Assembly (NCBI GenBank): GCA_002309615.1
Contig: DBXT01000050.1
Coordinates: forward strand, 1 to 29,060
DNA: 29,060 nt
Direction of reading: 5' to 3'
Source of the DNA: Bacteroidales bacterium UBA1205
GTDB taxonomy: Bacteria; Bacteroidota; Bacteroidia; Bacteroidales; WCHB1-69
Below are positions 7,990-15,879 of the stretch, piece by piece (within the stretch, counting starts at the first letter, position 1; every line of letters starts with the position of its first letter). The translations under genes and the position numbers were made by a program. The notes under the pieces are model-generated. The model saw nothing but the letters and a program-made list of their open reading frames with translations, was not told the origin of the DNA and made no database searches.

Positions 7990-8505
7990 ATGAGAAAATT
8001 AGCATTTGTAGTAACATTCATAGCGTTGTTTTTCTTCGTTTTTAACGCTCAAGCTCAAACAAAAGTAAAATTGGCACATATTAATTCTGCTGAGTTAATG
8101 AAAATAATGCCGGGAATAGACACAGCTCAAAAAGTATTGGAAGATTATCAAGCTCAATTGCAAGATGAATTAAAAGCCATGTATTCGGAATATGAGAAAA
8201 AAGCAATGGATTTCCAAGACAAGCAGGCAACCATGAGTCAAAGTTTGCAACAAGTGAAGATTAAAGAATTACAAGATTTGGAATCCAGAATCAAAACTTT
8301 TGAATCCTCAGCACAAGAAGATTTCCAAAACAAACAAGAAGTTACGCTCACTCCTATAATTGACAGAGCTAAAGCAGCCATAGCCGAAGTTGCAAAAGAA
8401 TTGGGTTATACCTATGTTTTTGATACTTCATTGGGTGTATTGCTTTATCAAGAAGAAAGTGACAATATTTTTGAAGCCGTAAAAAAGAAAATAGGAATTA
8501 AATAA
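7990..8505 (+). CDS. OmpH/Skp-family periplasmic chaperone
   Basis: A 171-residue secreted protein with signal peptide MRKLAFVVTFIALFFFVFNAQAQ, likely cleaved after AQA. The mature part begins with a strand (VKLAHINSAELMKIMPG), runs through a long helical, Gln/Glu/Lys-rich segment (about residues 48-115) that would form the coiled-coil arms, and ends with the strand-forming core ELGYTYVFDTSLGVLLYQEES. This is the Skp architecture: a trimer whose arms hold unfolded outer-membrane proteins. The gene has its own promoter and terminator, so it appears monocistronic. In Bacteroidota ompH genes often sit next to bamA, but not here. Confidence 0.85.
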   Translation: MRKLAFVVTFIALFFFVFNAQAQTKVKLAHINSAELMKIMPGIDTAQKVLEDYQAQLQDELKAMYSEYEKKAMDFQDKQATMSQSLQQVKIKELQDLESRIKTFESSAQEDFQNKQEVTLTPIIDRAKAAIAEVAKELGYTYVFDTSLGVLLYQEESDNIFEAVKKKIGIK

Positions 8506-8526
8506 ATAATGTAACAATAGCAAAAG

Positions 8527-8562
8527 TGGAGGTTGGAGTGTAATTCAACCTCTATTTTTTTT
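8527..8562 (+). terminator. Rho-independent terminator after the ompH-like gene
   Basis: GAGGTTG (8529-8535) pairs with CAACCTC (8546-8552), extended by a G-T and a T-A pair, with a 10-nt loop and eight T after the stem. Confidence 0.75.
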
Positions 8563-8575
8563 AAAATACAAGTAT

Positions 8576-9886
8576 ATGATATCATTAAAAATAAATCAGG
8601 ATTTACAACTCAAGGCAATGTCGAGTTGTAATAAAGAAGATGCTTTGCATTTGATACGAAGAGATGCTTCGGGTAATGATTTTTTAGGTTGGATGGATTT
8701 GCCGCAAGCAATAACGGAGAAAGAAATATGTAAAATACAGCAGGTAGCAAACAGGCTCCGTCGTTTGGCAGACATGGTGATAGTAGTCGGAATCGGCGGT
8801 TCGTATTTAGGGGCAAGAGCGGTGATAAGTGCTATAAGAGGAGAGTTGAATGAAGACAAACCTGAGGTCATATATGCAGGACATCAACTTTCTCAAGACT
8901 ACATGCATGCTTTATTGCAGCAAATGGAGCAGAAAGATTATGCTATTATAGTGATATCAAAAAGCGGTACCACTACCGAGCCGGCAGTCGCTTTTCGCTT
9001 GTTAAAACAACATTGCGAAACCAAATATGGTAAAGCGGGCGCAAAAGAAAGGGTGGTGTGTATCACAGATGCCAAAAAAGGAGCGTTAAAATCCTTGGCA
9101 AACAATGAAGGATATGACACCTTTGTCATTCCCGATGATATAGGAGGCCGTTATTCTGTTCTTACTCCGGTGGGCTTGTTGCCTATAGCAGCGGCAGGAT
9201 GTGATATTCAACAATTGGTACAGGGTGCTGTGGATATGAAAATAGCCTTGAGTCATTTGGACGATAGCAACATAGCATTGCAATATGCCGCCATGCGTAA
9301 TTATTTTTTGCAACAAGGAAAAAATATTGAAGTAATGGCATCTTTTGATTCACGTTTCTATTATTTTATAGAATGGTGGAAACAACTTTATGGAGAAAGT
9401 GAAGGAAAGGAAGGTAAGGGATTGTTCCCTGCAGGCTTGCTTTATACTACCGATTTGCATTCCATGGGACAGTATATGCAAGAGGGGCAACGTTTGTTTT
9501 TTGAAACATTTTTAAGTCTTAAACATTCCAACCATACTTGTGAGGTTCCTTATGATGAAGCCAATTTGGACGGTTTGAATTTTTTGTCCGGCAAAACCTT
9601 GGATGATATCAATCATGAAGCGGAAAAAGCTACCATATTAGCACATGAGCAAGGTGGTGTGCCTACTGTTAAATTGGAGATAGAGGCTATGAACGAGTAT
9701 CATTTGGGACAATTGATATACTTTTTTGAATATGCTTGCGGTTTGAGTGCATATATGTTGAAAGTAAATCCTTTTAACCAACCCGGAGTGGAAGCATATA
9801 AAAATAATATGTTCGCATTATTACAAAAGCCGGGGTATGAAGATAAATATGAGCAGATTCAAGCAGCGATAAAGAATTTGTTGTAG
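8576..9886 (+). CDS. pgi: Glucose-6-phosphate isomerase
   Basis: This 436-residue cytoplasmic enzyme interconverts glucose 6-phosphate and fructose 6-phosphate. Family landmarks are GIGGSYLGA (72-80), the phosphate-binding loop SKSGTTTE (128-135), the PGI signature DDIGGRYSVLT (187-197), and the C-terminal NPFNQPGVEAYK with the catalytic Lys region. The protein belongs to the short form of about 440-450 residues found in Firmicutes and Bacteroidota, not the 550-residue enterobacterial form. It starts 14 nt after the preceding terminator, so its promoter would have to overlap that hairpin or it depends on read-through; the A/T-rich stretch at 8562-8575 shows no clear -7 box. The next gene follows after 39 nt. 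Confidence 0.93.
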   Translation: MISLKINQDLQLKAMSSCNKEDALHLIRRDASGNDFLGWMDLPQAITEKEICKIQQVANRLRRLADMVIVVGIGGSYLGARAVISAIRGELNEDKPEVIYAGHQLSQDYMHALLQQMEQKDYAIIVISKSGTTTEPAVAFRLLKQHCETKYGKAGAKERVVCITDAKKGALKSLANNEGYDTFVIPDDIGGRYSVLTPVGLLPIAAAGCDIQQLVQGAVDMKIALSHLDDSNIALQYAAMRNYFLQQGKNIEVMASFDSRFYYFIEWWKQLYGESEGKEGKGLFPAGLLYTTDLHSMGQYMQEGQRLFFETFLSLKHSNHTCEVPYDEANLDGLNFLSGKTLDDINHEAEKATILAHEQGGVPTVKLEIEAMNEYHLGQLIYFFEYACGLSAYMLKVNPFNQPGVEAYKNNMFALLQKPGYEDKYEQIQAAIKNLL

Positions 9887-9925
9887 CGATATATTATTAT
9901 AGAAACTGATAATATCCAAGAAAGT

Positions 9926-10786
9926 ATGGAATATTTTTTAGACATGGACAGGCAATATACCGAATATGAGCAAGCCGCAGTGGTATTGCTGCCGGTGCCT
10001 TATGACGGTACCAGTACGTATGTAAAGGGTGCAGATAAAGGTCCGCAAGCCATGATAGATGCATCTGACAGCATAGAATTATACGATGTAGAAGAGGATA
10101 TTTCCATATATAAACAAGGCATTCACACCGCAATGCCCATAGTGGAATTAAGCACACCGCAAGAGATGGTAAAGGCGGTAAGAGAGCGGGTGAATTTGTA
10201 TTTACAAGACAACAAATTGGTAGGAGTGCTCGGCGGCGAGCATTCGGTGAGTTGCGGAGCCATACAAGCCACGGCCGAACATTATGACAATTTATCGGTA
10301 TTGCAAATTGATGCTCATGCCGATTTAAGAGAAGATTATCACGGCTCAAAATACAATCATGCATGTGTAATGCGCAGGGCGCAGTCGTGTGCAAGGGTGG
10401 TGCAGGTAGGAATACGCTCAGTGGCAGAAGAAGAACAACAATATATATTAAAAGATAATATTTTTTATGCTCATTTGTTAGACGATAACGATGAATGGAT
10501 GCAGGCAGCTGTGTCTCGGTTGACCGATAATGTGTATCTCACCATAGATTTAGACGGCTTAGATCCCTCCATCCTACCCGCTACCGGCACCCCGTTGCCC
10601 GGTGGGTTGTCGTGGCGTCAATTGAATAAATTGTTGACGATGTTGGTAGCACAGAAAAATGTGGTAGGATTTGACGTAGTGGAACTTTGCCCTAACGAAG
10701 CGGATAAAACATCGGACGTTACTGCCGCCGTGTTGGTATATCGTATAATAGGAAAAATTTTGAAGAAAAAGTTGCATCTAAAGTAG
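9926..10786 (+). CDS. speB: Agmatinase (ureohydrolase family)
   Basis: A 286-residue member of the arginase/agmatinase/formiminoglutamase family. Metal ligands of the dinuclear Mn2+ site are in place: His106 in GGEHS (103-107), Asp129/His131/Asp133 in DAHAD, and Asp208/Asp210 in DLDGLDPS. The N-terminal VLLPVPYDGTSTYVKGADKGPQAM is the agmatinase-type start that binds the guanidino substrate region. Agmatine hydrolysis to putrescine and urea is the likely reaction. In Bacteroidales this gene is often beside an arginine decarboxylase; none is in the window. The gene lies 39 nt after pgi on the same strand and may be cotranscribed. The exact substrate is inferred from subfamily resemblance. Confidence 0.85.
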   Translation: MEYFLDMDRQYTEYEQAAVVLLPVPYDGTSTYVKGADKGPQAMIDASDSIELYDVEEDISIYKQGIHTAMPIVELSTPQEMVKAVRERVNLYLQDNKLVGVLGGEHSVSCGAIQATAEHYDNLSVLQIDAHADLREDYHGSKYNHACVMRRAQSCARVVQVGIRSVAEEEQQYILKDNIFYAHLLDDNDEWMQAAVSRLTDNVYLTIDLDGLDPSILPATGTPLPGGLSWRQLNKLLTMLVAQKNVVGFDVVELCPNEADKTSDVTAAVLVYRIIGKILKKKLHLK

Positions 10787-10836
10787 TTTTATATATCATT
10801 GTTTATCAATATGTTTATATGCATAGTAAAACAATC

Positions 10837-10887
10837 TATCCCCATAAGAGGGGATAAAAAAAATAAAAAATCCCTATAAAAGGGGAT
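10837..10887. promoter_or_regulatory. Two similar palindromes flanking an A-tract: candidate operator pair
   Basis: The first palindrome is TATCCCC-ATAAGA-GGGGATA (10837-10856), 7-bp arms around six bases. The second, ATCCCT-ATAAAA-GGGGAT (10870-10887), has the same geometry, with five Watson-Crick pairs and one T-G position. An A-rich tract (10856-10870) separates them. Their centres are 32 bp apart, about three helical turns, so both would face the same side of the DNA. The second ends 22 bp before the -7 box of the porin-feoAB cluster. No T-run follows on the coding strand, so a terminator is unlikely. Confidence 0.5.
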
Positions 10888-10909
10888 GGGAGTTCCGTAC
10901 AAATGCTTT

Positions 10910-10917
10910 TATTTTTG
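10910..10917 (+). promoter_or_regulatory. -7 promoter element of the porin/metal cluster
   Basis: TATTTTTG matches TAnnTTTG fully and lies 20 nt upstream of the porin start. The region at the -33 position shows no TTTG, which would fit a promoter needing an activator. Confidence 0.55.
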
Positions 10918-10937
10918 CACAAAAAAATATAAGTCAT

Positions 10938-12035
10938 ATGAACAGAGTAATAATATTTTTAAGTGCAATGTTAGTTTGTATGTGCTCAATGGCACAAACA
11001 GAAGTAAAAGAAAAGGAATTTCCTTTTGAATTTCAAGCGTCGTATGTCGGTGATTTTGCCGGTAATGTAGTAGGAGGCAAACAGTTGGGGTTCGGTTATT
11101 TGGGATATGGTACTTTAGGTATTACTTTTGATACCGAAAAAGCCGGATGGTGGAAAGGCGGACAATTGGTTTTAAGCGGAGCCACCACCCACGGAACTTG
11201 CCCTTCCGAAAATTGGTTGGGCGATTTTCAAGTAGCCGATAACATAGAGGCAGGGAATCATGCTTTTTTGCAGGAGTTGTATTTTCAACAAATTTTAGGT
11301 CCTGTAGAGATTATGGCAGGATTGCAAGATTTTAACGCCGCCTATGCTTTTACCGATAAGGCCGGTTTGTTCTTGAATAGTTCTTTCGGTATTAATTCAA
11401 TATTGTCAAGCACTTTCGGAGTGCCTATATTTCCTATTACTTCATGGGGATTAAATGTGAAATGGAATATTAAAGATTGGGTGAACTGGCAGGTGGGTGC
11501 TTTTGATTCCCCGTTTGGTTTCGACGACAATCCATATAATGTTCATTGGCGTTTTATTACCGAGAAAGGAGCTATAGTTGCAAGTGAATTTGAATTTAAA
11601 ACCAATATCAATGATCAATTGGAGGGTTCTTATAAAATAGGTGTTGCTTGGCAAACTGCTCAAAATAATATAGAAGTACATTTTTGCGGGGAACAAGAAT
11701 TTTGGAAAAAAGATGAAAGAAGCATGGCCGCTTTTTTGATGGCAGCTTATTCTCCTCAATCGCTAAGTGAGAATTATGTTCATTTAGGAGGTGGATTCCA
11801 TTTCGGCGGTGTGTTCTCCAAACAGGGAAAAGATAATTTGGGGATAGCTGTAAGTTCATCTTTGTTGGCCAATGATTATAAGCATGAAACAGTAGTTGAG
11901 CTTACTTATCAATATGTATTTAATGAACATTTTTTCCTCCAACCCGATTTTCAATATATTATCAATCCTGCAGCGGGAGAAGATACATATAAAAGCCCGT
12001 TGTTTATGGCATTACGTGTAGGTATAGATTTTTAG
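10938..12035 (+). CDS. Outer-membrane porin, OprB (carbohydrate porin) family-like
   Basis: This 365-residue protein has a signal peptide (about residues 1-19, ending in SMAQ) and then a long series of alternating amphipathic strands rich in Gly, Trp and aromatics. It ends in LRVGIDF; a terminal Phe is the outer-membrane beta-barrel sorting signal. The start FEFQASYVGDFAGNVVGG and the patterns FDTEKAGWWKGGQLVLSGATTHG and FLQELYFQQ recall OprB-type porins. The gene is 19 nt ahead of feoAB and has a promoter with an operator-like element. This placement suggests passage of metal ions or small chelates through the outer membrane and not sugars, but that is inference from context only. Confidence 0.7.
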   Translation: MNRVIIFLSAMLVCMCSMAQTEVKEKEFPFEFQASYVGDFAGNVVGGKQLGFGYLGYGTLGITFDTEKAGWWKGGQLVLSGATTHGTCPSENWLGDFQVADNIEAGNHAFLQELYFQQILGPVEIMAGLQDFNAAYAFTDKAGLFLNSSFGINSILSSTFGVPIFPITSWGLNVKWNIKDWVNWQVGAFDSPFGFDDNPYNVHWRFITEKGAIVASEFEFKTNINDQLEGSYKIGVAWQTAQNNIEVHFCGEQEFWKKDERSMAAFLMAAYSPQSLSENYVHLGGGFHFGGVFSKQGKDNLGIAVSSSLLANDYKHETVVELTYQYVFNEHFFLQPDFQYIINPAAGEDTYKSPLFMALRVGIDF

Positions 12036-12054
12036 ATGAATAATAAATAATGAT

Positions 12055-14421
12055 ATGAAACTTAAAGATTTACAAATAGGAAAGACAGCAAAAATAACCG
12101 CGGTAGGCGGTCAAGGGGCTGTTCGTCAGCATTTATTAAATATGGGAGTGATTCCTAATGCGGAAATTACATTATTAAAATATGCTCCGCTCGGAGATCC
12201 TATAGAAGTAAGAATTCATGGATATTTTCTTTCTTTACGTTTGGCAGAAGCTGCTCAAATTGAAATAGAACCCATTGATAAAAGCAAACTTGAAGAAAAG
12301 AACGAATCGGGGTCTTTGATTGATAATGTTCCTTATAATAATTCCTTACATGAACACAATGCTCACCCCGGATTAGGTGAAGAAGGAAAATATCATTCCA
12401 AAAAAGATGAAACGCCGCTTCCGAAAGGGAGTAAGCTTACTTTTGCATTGGCCGGTCAGCAAAATAGCGGAAAAACAACGCTATTCAATCAATTAACAGG
12501 GGCTAAACAACATGTAGGTAATTTCCCCGGAATCACTGTTGATAGAAAAGATGGTGTTATTAAAGGATATCCCGAAACCTTGGTTACTGATTTACCCGGA
12601 ATATATTCCTTATCTCCTTATACAGCAGAAGAGGTGGTAGCAAGAAAGATGATAGTGGAAGAAAAACCAAATGCTATTATTAATATAGTTGATGCTACCA
12701 ATATAGAACGCAACTTATATCTTACCATACAATTGATGGAGTTAGGGGTGCCGATGGTTTTGGCATTGAATATGATGGATGAGGTAAAAAACAACGGAGG
12801 AACCATTCGTGTTAACGAGATGGAAAAATTGCTCGGAATTCCCGTTGTTCCTATTTCAGCAGCTAAAAACGAAGGTGTCGCCGAGTTGATAGAGCATGCC
12901 ATGCATGTGGCAAAATACCAGGAAAAACCTGTCAGACAAGATTTTTGTGTCAATAACGAAGAAGGGGGAGCGGTTCACCGTTGTTTGCATAGTGTAATGC
13001 ACTTAATTGAAAATCATGCAAACAGTGTCAATCTGCCATTGCGTTTTGTTGCAGAAAAGTTGGTAGAAGGAGATGATGCACTTTTGGATACATTACAATT
13101 ATCGCAAAATGAAAAAGATACAATAGAGCATATTGTGAAACAAATGGAGGAAGAACGCGGTTTGGATCGCAATGCAGCTATTGCCGATATGCGTTTTTCT
13201 TTTATTAAGCAACTTTGTTCCAGAACCGTGGTTAAACCTCAAGAGAATAAAGAAAGTGCAAGAAGCAGGAAGATAGATAAATTGCTTACAGGTAAATTTA
13301 CGGCCATACCGATTTTCTTATGCATAATTGCTTTAGTATTTTGGCTCACGTTTGATGTGATAGGAGCTTGGTTACAAGATTTGTTGGACATGGGTATTAC
13401 CTCTTTGGGTGATGCGGTGAATAATGCCTTTATAAATTGGCAGGTAAGCGAGCCCATACGTTCTTTGGTAGTAGATGCTATTTTCGGCGGTGTGGGCAGT
13501 GTGCTGAGTTTTGTTCCCATCATCGTGGTTTTGTTTTTCTTCCTATCTCTTATGGAGGATAGCGGTTATATGGCCCGTATTGCCTTCATCTCTGACGGAT
13601 TGTTGCGTAAAATAGGTCTTTCCGGCAGAAGTATAGTACCTATGCTCATCAGTTTCGGCTGTTCTGTTCCCGGAGTGATGGCAACCCGTACTTTACCGTC
13701 TGCACGCGATCGTAAATTAACCATCTTGTTGACACCTTTTATGAGTTGTTCTGCAAAAATTGCCGTCTATGGATTCTTTGTAGATGCATTTTTCCCTGAA
13801 CATACAGGATTAATTATGGTCGGATTGTATGTTTTAGGTATTATAGTCGGAATACTTTTTGCATTGGTAGCAAAATTGTTCCGTAAAACAAAGGAAGTGG
13901 CTCCGTTTGTAATGGAAATGCCTCCATATCGTATGCCGGGGGCAAAGAATACAGGCCATTTGTTGTGGGATAAATCCAAAGATTTTGTTCAACGTGCTTT
14001 TACCATTATATTTATGGCTACAGTGGTGGTTTGGTTTTTGCAATCTTTTGATTTTCGGTTTAATATGGTGGAAGATAGTTCCGACAGTATGTTGGCAGCC
14101 ATATCAGGTCCGATTGCCGTTTTATTCAAACCTCTCGGATTGGGAGATTGGAGGGTGGTTACATCTTTTATTGCCGGATTTTTAGCTAAAGAAAGTGTGG
14201 TTTCTACTTTGGAAGTATTGAATATGATAGAAGCCATCACCGCTCTTACCGCTGTTCCATTACTTATTTTTAGTTTATTATATACTCCTTGTGCAGCAGC
14301 TATTGCAACCGTACGTCGTGAATTGGGCGGAAAATGGGCATTATTTATGGTGTTGTTCCAATGTGCCATTGCTTGGGTAGTTGCGTGGTTAGGTTATTTG
14401 ATAGCAATGTTATTTATTTAA
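12055..14421 (+). CDS. feoB: Ferrous iron transporter, FeoA-FeoB fusion
   Basis: A 788-residue inner-membrane Fe(II) transporter. Residues 1-77 are a FeoA SH3-like domain (MKLKDLQIGKTAKITAVGG; VRQHLLNMGVIPNAEITLL). A charged linker of about 45 residues follows. The G-protein domain has G1 GQQNSGKTT (134-142), G3 DLPG (179-182) and G4 NMMDE (239-243, usually NxxD). From about residue 415 come the membrane helices with the two Gate regions, including SFGCSVPGVMATRTL and TPFMSCSAKIAVYG, whose cysteines are conserved, and a late YTPCAAAIATVRRELG. FeoA fused to FeoB is typical of Bacteroidales. It is followed by a FeoB-associated Cys-rich peptide after 11 nt. Confidence 0.95.
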   Translation: MKLKDLQIGKTAKITAVGGQGAVRQHLLNMGVIPNAEITLLKYAPLGDPIEVRIHGYFLSLRLAEAAQIEIEPIDKSKLEEKNESGSLIDNVPYNNSLHEHNAHPGLGEEGKYHSKKDETPLPKGSKLTFALAGQQNSGKTTLFNQLTGAKQHVGNFPGITVDRKDGVIKGYPETLVTDLPGIYSLSPYTAEEVVARKMIVEEKPNAIINIVDATNIERNLYLTIQLMELGVPMVLALNMMDEVKNNGGTIRVNEMEKLLGIPVVPISAAKNEGVAELIEHAMHVAKYQEKPVRQDFCVNNEEGGAVHRCLHSVMHLIENHANSVNLPLRFVAEKLVEGDDALLDTLQLSQNEKDTIEHIVKQMEEERGLDRNAAIADMRFSFIKQLCSRTVVKPQENKESARSRKIDKLLTGKFTAIPIFLCIIALVFWLTFDVIGAWLQDLLDMGITSLGDAVNNAFINWQVSEPIRSLVVDAIFGGVGSVLSFVPIIVVLFFFLSLMEDSGYMARIAFISDGLLRKIGLSGRSIVPMLISFGCSVPGVMATRTLPSARDRKLTILLTPFMSCSAKIAVYGFFVDAFFPEHTGLIMVGLYVLGIIVGILFALVAKLFRKTKEVAPFVMEMPPYRMPGAKNTGHLLWDKSKDFVQRAFTIIFMATVVVWFLQSFDFRFNMVEDSSDSMLAAISGPIAVLFKPLGLGDWRVVTSFIAGFLAKESVVSTLEVLNMIEAITALTAVPLLIFSLLYTPCAAAIATVRRELGGKWALFMVLFQCAIAWVVAWLGYLIAMLFI

Positions 14422-14432
14422 TAGATAAAATC

Positions 14433-14615
14433 ATGAATGCAGCGAGTATCATTATTCTTATTGTAGTAGCAATTGCAGTGTCGATAGCCGGATATGTTAC
14501 ATATAAACGCAACAAACAAGGAAAATGCAGTTGCGGTTGCAGCAATTGTTCTGCAGGATGTAATGTAGAGCAATTCACCGACAAGATGAAAAAAATGGAT
14601 ATTAAGCAACGGTAA
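14433..14615 (+). CDS. FeoB-associated Cys-rich membrane protein
   Basis: This 60-residue protein starts at ATG 14433, 11 nt after feoB; a longer in-frame reading from 14334 would overlap feoB and is not credible. It has one transmembrane helix (residues 5-24), a short basic stretch (KRNKQGK), and a cluster of five cysteines at 32, 34, 36, 39 and 43, then a charged tail. This is the layout of the FeoB-associated Cys-rich membrane family, which takes the place of FeoC in many Bacteroidota. The cysteines could bind iron or sense redox state at the cytoplasmic exit of FeoB; this role is not proven for the family. Confidence 0.85.
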   Translation: MNAASIIILIVVAIAVSIAGYVTYKRNKQGKCSCGCSNCSAGCNVEQFTDKMKKMDIKQR

Positions 14616-14626
14616 TTTAATATTTT

Positions 14627-15853
14627 ATGTTAACTTTTTTTTCTGCCTTTTATGCTATGCTTTGTGAAATGGCTCCTTATTTGTTAATGGGCTTTTTAAT
14701 AGCAGGCATACTCCATGTGTATGTTCCTCATGGAATATTGGAAGCTTATCTCGGCAAGGAAAATTTCAGGTCGGTATTATTGGCTACACTTTTAGGTATA
14801 CCTCTTCCTTTGTGTTCTTGCGGAGTAATCCCTACCGCTGTTTCTCTTCGGCGGGACGGGGCATCAAGGGGTGCAACAATAGCTTTCATGATAGCAACAC
14901 CACAAACCGGAGTGGATTCTATCATTGCCACATATTCCATGATGGGACTTCCATTTGCAATACTACGACCTGTGGTTGCATTGCTTACAGGATTGGCAGG
15001 AGGAATGGTGACAACACAATTTTCTAAGAATGAAATAATTGTTCATAAGAAAAGTTTATCTCAAACAGAAGAAAAAGTTTCAATATTGCAGCAAATCAAG
15101 CATGTTTTTCATTATAGTTTTGTTGAAATGTTTCAAAATATCGGCAAATGGCTGGTTATTGGCCTTTTACTGGGTGCTTTGATAACAGTAGCTGTTCCCG
15201 ACAACTTTTTTCTTACGCTCAATTTGTCTCCCATCGTCATGATGTTGCTATTATTAGTAATTTCAATTCCTATGTATGTCTGCACCATGGGTTCTATTCC
15301 TATTGCTGCCGCATTGATGCTTAAAGGACTTACGCCGGGGGCTGCCTTAGTGTTTTTAATTGCAGGGCCTGCCGTAAGTATTGCCAATATGATAGTAATA
15401 GGTAAAACCATGGGGCGTAGGCAACTTGTTTTATATTTGCTATCCATCGTTTCCGGTGCCTTGCTGGGAGGAATTATATTAGATTGTTTCTTGCCGGCAT
15501 CTTGGTTTGTATTGCCTATTACAGATATAGTCTGTCATCATATAGAATCGCCTTCGATGTGGGATATATTATGTAGTATTGTTTTTTTGTTATTATTATG
15601 TAATGCTTTTGTTTTGAAATATAAAAAAAATAAAATCATGCTTAACGATAAAGTAATATATAAAGTAAGCGGCCTAAGTTGCAATCATTGCAAAATGTCA
15701 GTAGAAAAAGCCATACGACAATTGGAAAGTGTGAATAATGTGGAAGTTGACATAGGACGTCAATTAGTGATAGTTAGCGGAAATCCATATGAAAGTGACG
15801 TGAAAAAAGCAGTGGAAGATTTAGGATTTGAATATATAGGGCGTCAATATTAG
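14627..15853 (+). CDS. Permease with fused HMA domain, SO_0444-type Cu/Zn efflux transporter
   Basis: A 408-residue protein in two parts. Residues 1-330 form an eight-to-ten-helix permease with the conserved PLPLCSCGVIPTA motif (Cys63, Cys65), RRDGASRGATIAFMIATPQTG and a second half-repeat with MGSIPIAAALMLKG and AGPAVSIANM. Residues 338-408 are a heavy-metal-associated domain with GLSCNHC (Cys352, Cys355), ending DLGFEYIGRQY. The permease family (DUF318-related) has been linked to Cu/Zn efflux; the HMA domain suggests a soft metal such as Cu(I) or Zn(II). It starts 11 nt after the Cys-rich peptide, so iron import and export of other metals share a transcript. Specificity is inferred. Confidence 0.85.
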   Translation: MLTFFSAFYAMLCEMAPYLLMGFLIAGILHVYVPHGILEAYLGKENFRSVLLATLLGIPLPLCSCGVIPTAVSLRRDGASRGATIAFMIATPQTGVDSIIATYSMMGLPFAILRPVVALLTGLAGGMVTTQFSKNEIIVHKKSLSQTEEKVSILQQIKHVFHYSFVEMFQNIGKWLVIGLLLGALITVAVPDNFFLTLNLSPIVMMLLLLVISIPMYVCTMGSIPIAAALMLKGLTPGAALVFLIAGPAVSIANMIVIGKTMGRRQLVLYLLSIVSGALLGGIILDCFLPASWFVLPITDIVCHHIESPSMWDILCSIVFLLLLCNAFVLKYKKNKIMLNDKVIYKVSGLSCNHCKMSVEKAIRQLESVNNVEVDIGRQLVIVSGNPYESDVKKAVEDLGFEYIGRQY

Positions 15854-15879
15854 TTGTTATATCAACATTATGGAGATAA

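Noticed and set aside
9897..10394. 165-residue open frame antisense to the agmatinase gene
   Set aside because: The sense strand has all metal ligands of the family; the antisense product is Cys/His/Leu/Pro-rich with no family pattern.
10837..10887. The two palindromes as a terminator for the agmatinase gene
   Set aside because: Both hairpins are followed by A-rich or mixed sequence on the coding strand, not a T-run, and their shared arms and spacing look more like operators.
14334..14432. Upstream extension of the Cys-rich peptide to 93 residues
   Set aside because: The extra 33 residues would be read from inside feoB in another frame; the ATG at 14433 gives a complete family-like protein.
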